The notes beneath the pieces were generated by a model. It ran no database searches and was not told the origin of the DNA. It worked only from the letters and a program-made list of their open reading frames with translations. A stretch of DNA of 64,000 bases from Tenrec ecaudatus (Eukaryota > Chordata > Mammalia > Afrosoricida > Tenrecidae), in contig NC_134530.1 of NCBI RefSeq assembly GCF_050624435.1, positions 144,314,721 through 144,378,720 of the forward strand, given 5' to 3'. Shown piece by piece: positions 58,890-64,000 of this stretch. Position numbers and translations under genes: made by a program. Each line of letters begins with the position of its first letter. Position 1 is the stretch's first letter.

Positions 58890-59575
58890 GGTGGAAAACA
58901 CGCCACCTTTATTGCTATATGAGGCAGCATGGGTTGTTTTTTTTTTGCGTGTTTTTTTTTTTTTACAAAAGGGTCTTTACAAAAACAGGGGTCTCGATCT
59001 CAGCACCCGAGGAAATCTGCTTGTTCTCACACTACCATCCAAGGAAGGCACCGAGGCAGACCGGCCAGGCTTGAGCCCAGAAGAGCCCCCACAGTGGGGC
59101 GGTTTCGGCAGGTGCTGGCAAGGGGCACCGCTGATCTCAAGCTGTTGGTGCCCAGCCCCTGGAAACTGGGCAGGGGCTGAGGGAGCCGCCTGGAGAGGTG
59201 AAGCGCAACCCTCCATCGGTTGGGGGGCTTCACGAGGCACTCCACCCAGTCCTGTCTGCATCCCCCTCCCAGCCTCAAGGATGCAATCCAGGTGTCCATC
59301 TGTCCATCCGTCCCTCTGATGGAGCAGGCAGATGCAGACTTGGGCAGCGTCTCGCTCCAGGAAGACAGTGTCTCTGCTCCACCCCCACCCCACCAGCTTG
59401 GCTCAGAACCCAAGTCTGTGCCAGGCTGAGGCCTGGGCCCTGCTCTGTAGCCCACTTGATCCTGGGAAGTCCCACCTTACCCCAAGAGAAAGGCCCCCAG
59501 AGCTGAGCACCCAGCCACTTTGCCTAGGGGTGGGGGTGGAGAAGCGACTCATCCGTGAGTCCCATGGCTGATGGA
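58890..59575 (-). other. ALX3: ALX3 3'UTR
   Basis: From the stop codon at 59576 to an AATAAA signal on the minus strand at 58908-58913 (tttatt on plus). Two A-rich runs on the sense strand (plus-strand poly-T at 58937-58963) lie just upstream of the signal. Confidence 0.7.
58908..58913 (-). terminator. ALX3: ALX3 poly(A) signal AATAAA
   Basis: Canonical AATAAA on the minus strand, about 660 bp after the ALX3 stop codon. Confidence 0.7.
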
Positions 59576-60966
59576 TCACGTGGTCCAGTTGAGCAAGCTG
59601 GGCGGCTCCTTGGGCCTCACCCTGAGTGACACAAGGCCGGGAGACTTGTAGTTGCCGTCCGGGGAAGGCTCGAAGCTGTGGCCGCCCAGGGTCGGGGAGA
59701 AGCCGTGGATGGAGTAGATGCCAGGGTGGGCTCCGGGGGAGGCCGGCACCCCCATGAAGCCAGCAACGTTCCCGTGGGAGTGGGAGTATGGAGACATGCA
59801 GGGGGAAGGGAGGCCCTCTGGGGATACCAGACAGGGTCCCCCGGGGCTCCCTGACCCTGGGCTGGGCCACAACGAGTTCTGCAGCTGAAAGAGAGAAATG
59901 AAGGCGGTGAGCCAATAGCTCAGGGTTGGGGGCTACCTCCCTCACCCAGAAGCTCCAGGAAGGCTCCCTGTGGCCCAGGTCCAGAGGGCTTCTTCCTAGT
60001 CCCCCATGCTGGGCGGGCAGCACTTCCTGGGAGGCCCCCTCCCACACGTCTCAAAGCCGTGTCCTCAGTGGTCCTTGGCGGCAGCGGCTGCACCAGGTGC
60101 CCAGCAGGCAACGCTAACTCACTAACCCTGCTGCCTGGAGGCAGAGGGAGATGGGAGGTGCGCAAGGTCGCCCAGAGCCTGCCCCCGATGCTGCTTCTGG
60201 TCCCCTGGTACCCCGTGGGGCATGGCCATGCCCTGGCTAGGCGTCTCACCTGGGGGTGGCTGTTGGTGCGGGGCAACACGGAGATGTCATAGGCAGCTGT
60301 GAAGGGGTTCCGTCCCTCTTGGATCTTCCCATAACGTTCACGCTTCCGCCACTTGGCTCTGCGGTTCTGGAACCAGACCTGGAAGCCAGGAGGGGAGGAG
60401 ACTGAGGGGTGCTTCTGCAGCCAGGGGGCGTGGAGTCCATTGGGGGGGAGATCTTAGGACCTCATTAGTGGGGGTGTTGTCCTATAGGGTGGGGAGCTGG
60501 CTCCGGCTGGCGGTTCTTGAGCTTCAGGGGCTTGTAAATCCACATAGTGATTGGCCCCGGGGATCCTGGGAGGGGGCCTGGGAGAGGCTCAAGACCACAG
60601 CGGTTTACTGGCCCCATGGGCCCCCTTCCTGATGCCACTGGTGAGGCTGAGTCACACAATCTGGTGTCCCTGCAGACTAGGCCGGGTTTGGGGGTCAAGG
60701 TGCACCTAGACTGGGTTGTCTGGTGCCCCTGCCTGCTCTCCTTTTCTAAAGCACCCACCTCACAGCACCTGGCGAGTCAGAACCTCAGGTCACCCTGCTT
60801 CGACCCTCAGTGGCTCCCTGGGGGCCTCAGCCCAGGTGCCATCTCCTTAACCAGCCCTCTTGGCACGGCCCCTGCCCTCTCCCAGTTCTTCTCTGTGGCC
60901 TTCCAAGCCCCCAGCTGGTTCTCCTTCAAAACACTATCGGGGTTAGGGGGTTTCCTACCTGGACTC

Positions 60967-61050
<84 letters not shown>

Positions 61051-62369
61051 GGGTCATTCCTGGAGCCCTGCTGGTCCAGTGGGCTAAGGGCTGGAACACA
61101 CACACACACACACACACACGGTCATTCCTGGAGCCCTGCTGGTCCAGTGGGCTAAGGGCTGGACCACTGACCACATGGTTGGGGTGGTTCAACCCTCGGG
61201 GGCTTTCTGTCCTGGAGGATCTGTTCTGAGGTACAGGCAAGTGGCTCTGCCCCTGGGTGAGAGAGTTGTAAGGAGCTGTATCCACTCCCACACCAGGCCT
61301 GTGGTGGGAGGCATTGCTGAAATCCCCACCCTTTCCTCTCCTTCCCCTGTAGGCACTGGGAACCTGGACCCTGAGAATCTGATTTCAGGGACCTGTCCTT
61401 CCTGTCACTCTCTCCCTCCCTACAGTGCCTGCAGTGGACCCTCACTTGGATCAATCACTGGGGACTGACTCTGGACAAGGCCTGGGCCCCGGCCCTTCCT
61501 TGGGCCTCTCCAGGTTGAGGGGAGGCATGGGAGCGCAGACAACAGGGCAGAGCCCATCCTGTGGCTGTAGCTTCTGTGGGGGTTGTACAATTCCTGGACC
61601 TCCGGCCCCACCCTGGTGATCCCAGGCCTCAGGGAGGCCAGGGGACAGACTTGGGAGTTTGTGCTGGAGGGACCTGTCAGCAGGAGAGGGGCCACAACCC
61701 AGAACTCCTCTGGTCCTATGGGGCGGGGGTGGGGGGATCCGGGATAAGACCTGCTTCACTACAAGTGAGGGGCCTCTTTATAGACTGGACCTGCTGGGCT
61801 CCTGGGCTCTGCTCCAGTCCTGCCCCATATCACCTTCAGAAAGAGTCCATGGGAGGGGCCCCAGCAGGATGAGACCGTGTGGGCTCTTTCCTGGGTGGTG
61901 GGAGAGGCAGAAGTTCCCAGGCCCTGCTTGGCCTTCATGGCATTGGGGAGCACCGCGGTGGTTGTCATCCTTCTGGGTTGGACTTAGACTGAAGCCACCT
62001 CCCCACTTCGCGCCCACTTCGCTTCCAGCTTGTCTTGGGCAGGACTTCCCTGTCATTTTTCCTCCCTCTGCTCCAGGTTCCACAGCAGAGGCTCCATCCG
62101 GGAAGCACTGGGGCCTGGTCTCTGTGGGGTAGGGATCCCTGGCCCTGAGATCCTCTAGTGGACCCCTCTCCTTCTGGAAAGCCACCCTGGGTGACGCCTG
62201 AGAAGAGTTCAGCACCTCATTGCTTCCAAACTGCTGTCACACCTCTAATCGCCATGATGGGAACCCCTTAGCCAGTGGCACTTCCTTTCCCTAAACTGGG
62301 ACACTAAAGCAGAGAGGACCGGTGACAGGCCCAACATCACCTGCCCACGGGGTGGGGTCATTACACCAA

Positions 62370-62415
<46 letters not shown>

Positions 62416-62825
62416 GCACAGGCGGGTAGCTCCGGGCGGGGCTGATGTCTGCCTCTCCCCGCCTGCCCTGCCATGGTCCGGCTCATGTCAGCGGCCTCGG
62501 GCCCTCACCTGCACGCGGGCCTCGGTGAGGTCTGTGCGCAGAGCCAGCTGCTCCCGGGCATACACGTCAGGGTAGTGGGTTTTCTGGAAGACCTTCTCCA
62601 GCTCCTCCAGCTGGAATGTGCTGAACGTCGTGCGGTTACGGCGCTTCTTGTTCTTGTTCTTGGCCAAATCCATGGACTCCGGGAGCCCGGGAGACAGGGG
62701 GACACGCAGGTTGGCTAGGCAGGGGCCTGGTGAGCCTTGCAAGTTGGAGGGCCCGTCCCTGGGGCCCCCTGGACAGTCCAGGGGCAGCTGGGGGAAGCTG
62801 GCGGCTTTGGATACTTTCTCCTCAG
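59576..62825 (-). CDS. ALX3: ALX3 homeobox, exons 2-4, 5' partial
   Basis: Paired-like (aristaless-type) homeodomain transcription factor of the frontonasal neural crest; human loss causes frontorhiny. Minus-strand exons: 62509-62825 (exon 2), 60250-60378 (exon 3), 59576-59884 (exon 4 with TGA). Exon 2 gives [18 protein letters not shown], then the start of the homeodomain ([20 protein letters not shown] to EARVQ). Exon 3 begins [17 protein letters not shown] and completes it, with Gln at homeodomain position 50. Intron 2 splits the domain between positions 46 and 47, the usual place for this class. Exon 4 ends [19 protein letters not shown] before it resembles a diverged OAR/aristaless tail. 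Exon 1 (about 95 residues in human) lies beyond base 64000. ALX1 and ALX4 have clearer OAR tails and different C-termini, so ALX3 is firm. Confidence 0.96.
60967..61119. repeat. (TC)n-(CA)n tract with a duplicated SINE head
   Basis: TC run (60969-60998), CA run (60999-61049), a 44-base segment (61052-61095), then another CA run to 61119. The same 44-base segment follows at 61120-61163. ALX3 intron 2. Confidence 0.95.
61052..61200 (+). mobile_element. AfroSINE with duplicated 5' head
   Basis: ggagccctgctggtccagtg occurs twice, in identical 44-base copies at 61052-61095 and 61120-61163, separated by CA repeats. Only the second continues into the SINE body (gttggggtggttcaaccctc). Confidence 0.8.
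62370..62412. repeat. (AC)n microsatellite
   Basis: Pure AC run in ALX3 intron 2, about 100 bp from the exon 2 donor. Confidence 0.95.
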
Positions 62826-64000
62826 CTGCAAGGGAACACACAGAAAGGGGAGTGAAAAGCGAACCAGGGGGTTTTGTGGGTGGAATGGAGGGAGGGGAAC
62901 CACTGCCACCTCAGTGCCCACGCCCCTTCCTTTCCTCCCGGCCATCCTTCAAGGAGCCTGGCACTCCGAGGCCTGCCTACTGAACCTCCAGCTGGGGAGG
63001 GGACCCTGGGGAACCATGTACTCTGTGGTCTGGGCGGATCTTGGAGGCCAGAGGGGGAGTTCATTTCGGGGAAGTGCTCTGTGGTGGTGCATCCCCCGGG
63101 GTGTGGAGGTGCCGGGATTGGCGCCATGGAAGGGACCGCCACCCTGGCAGGGCTGGGGACGGGGGCCTAGGGTAGGGTGGTTGGCATTTCTACCCCCATC
63201 CTGGTAGGGCTGGGGGCTGGAGGGGGCTAAGATAGTGCGGTGGGCATCTCCCACTGCTGCCAGGAAGTGTGTCCATTTTCCTGATTCTGGTTACTGGACC
63301 CCTCTGCCCATGCCTCTGCTCCCAGGGTCCGGCGGGTGGAGGGATTGGATGGAGGCACTCAGACCACTTCTGGCTGATCTGACTGGGCTTCCTGTTCTGA
63401 ATCTCACGTCCCCGGGGTGTAGGGAGCAAGACAGGGTCAAGAAGCTTCGAGACTGATGGTCTCTCTCAACACTCCTGGAATGGTCACCACCCCCCACTCA
63501 CTCCCCCCACCCCCAGATCGAGAGAGTGGAAAGAGCAGGAGGCCAGCGGGCACAGGGCCCCTTCCTCACCATTCTCGTTGCCCACCTCCCCCACCTCTGG
63601 GGGTTCAGGCTGCCCGCTTAGCGTGCAGTTAACAAGCAGGGGTGACCCTGCAGCAGCCCGGGAACTCTTCCCACTCTGAAGTCCTCCTCTGACGCGCAAG
63701 GCCTCACTCGGGGAGCTGGGCGGAGACCCACCACAACTGGGGCCTGGTGCAAAAATAGGTCACCCTGATCACCCTCCCTCTCCACTGGCAGGAACCCCAA
63801 GCAGTGTCCTTATGGAAGCCCTCTGCAGCGGTCCACTGGGATGGCAGGCTCGAAGCCGCAGAGACGCCCCACAGACTCACAAAGGCCCCTTCCCTGGCCC
63901 TGGGCCCATCCCCAGCAGGGCCCATCCCCCAGGAGGCCCAAGGAGCTGGCACAGAGAGGCAGTTTCTGGCCCAGGGTTACAGCTGTGGTCAGAGAAAGCC
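62826..64000 (-). other. ALX3: ALX3 intron 1 (partial)
   Basis: GC-rich intron sequence up to the window edge. The acceptor cccttgcag precedes exon 2 on the minus strand. I see no repeats or RNA genes here. Confidence 0.8.

Noticed and set aside
59403-60047. 214-residue minus-strand open frame in ALX3
   Set aside because: Wrong frame across exon 4 and intron 3. The true frame is fixed by the homeodomain and the LLNWTT end.
60547-61155. 202-residue plus-strand open frame
   Set aside because: Antisense to ALX3 intron 2, with its C-terminal half made only by TC and CA repeats.

Overview
The window is mammalian nuclear DNA. It holds three protein-coding genes in an order I recall from human chromosome 1p13.3: AHCYL1 (plus strand, exon 1 lies left of the window), STRIP1 (plus strand, complete) and ALX3 (minus strand, exon 1 lies right of the window). 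Two repeat types point to the host. Many tRNA-derived SINEs have the AfroSINE layout (head near 'gagccctggtgg', B-box-like 'ggttcgaac'), which indicates Afrotheria. Three non-autonomous SPIN hAT transposons are also present; SPIN is known from tenrec but is not a general afrotherian element. Together they suggest a tenrec, most likely Echinops telfairi. The species call is an inference; the gene calls are firm.

Layout. About 1-13.9 kb: AHCYL1 exons 2-17 and 3'UTR, with hAT, SPIN, SINE and LTR insertions in introns. The exons give 490 residues and stop; the 40-residue human exon 1 would bring this to the family length of 530. About 13.9-36.7 kb: a gene-free, transposon-rich interval. It contains a nearly full RTE-type LINE in reverse orientation (about 16.56-22.43 kb) interrupted by a SPIN, an ERVL-type element with two LTRs, and a solo ERVL LTR. 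It also holds further solo LTRs with target-site duplications, a deleted mariner, and repeated LINE-like tails ending AATAAAATGATT. About 36.7-54.3 kb: a CpG-island promoter and STRIP1 in 21 coding exons (837 residues, the human length). About 54.3-58.9 kb: intergenic. About 58.9-64 kb: ALX3 3'UTR, exons 4, 3 and 2, and part of intron 1.

The genes do not form a pathway. AHCYL1 (IRBIT) controls IP3 receptors and ion transporters. STRIP1 is a scaffold of the STRIPAK phosphatase-kinase complex. ALX3 is a paired-like homeodomain factor for frontonasal development.

I found no undescribed protein-coding system. The most interesting material is the layered insertion record, which orders several transposon waves including horizontally transferred DNA transposons. 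Smaller points are a GC-AG intron and an almost silent intron-retention end in AHCYL1, an in-frame upstream ATG in STRIP1, and a possible conserved AT-rich block beside ALX3. All repeat names rest on recognition by eye, without library searches.
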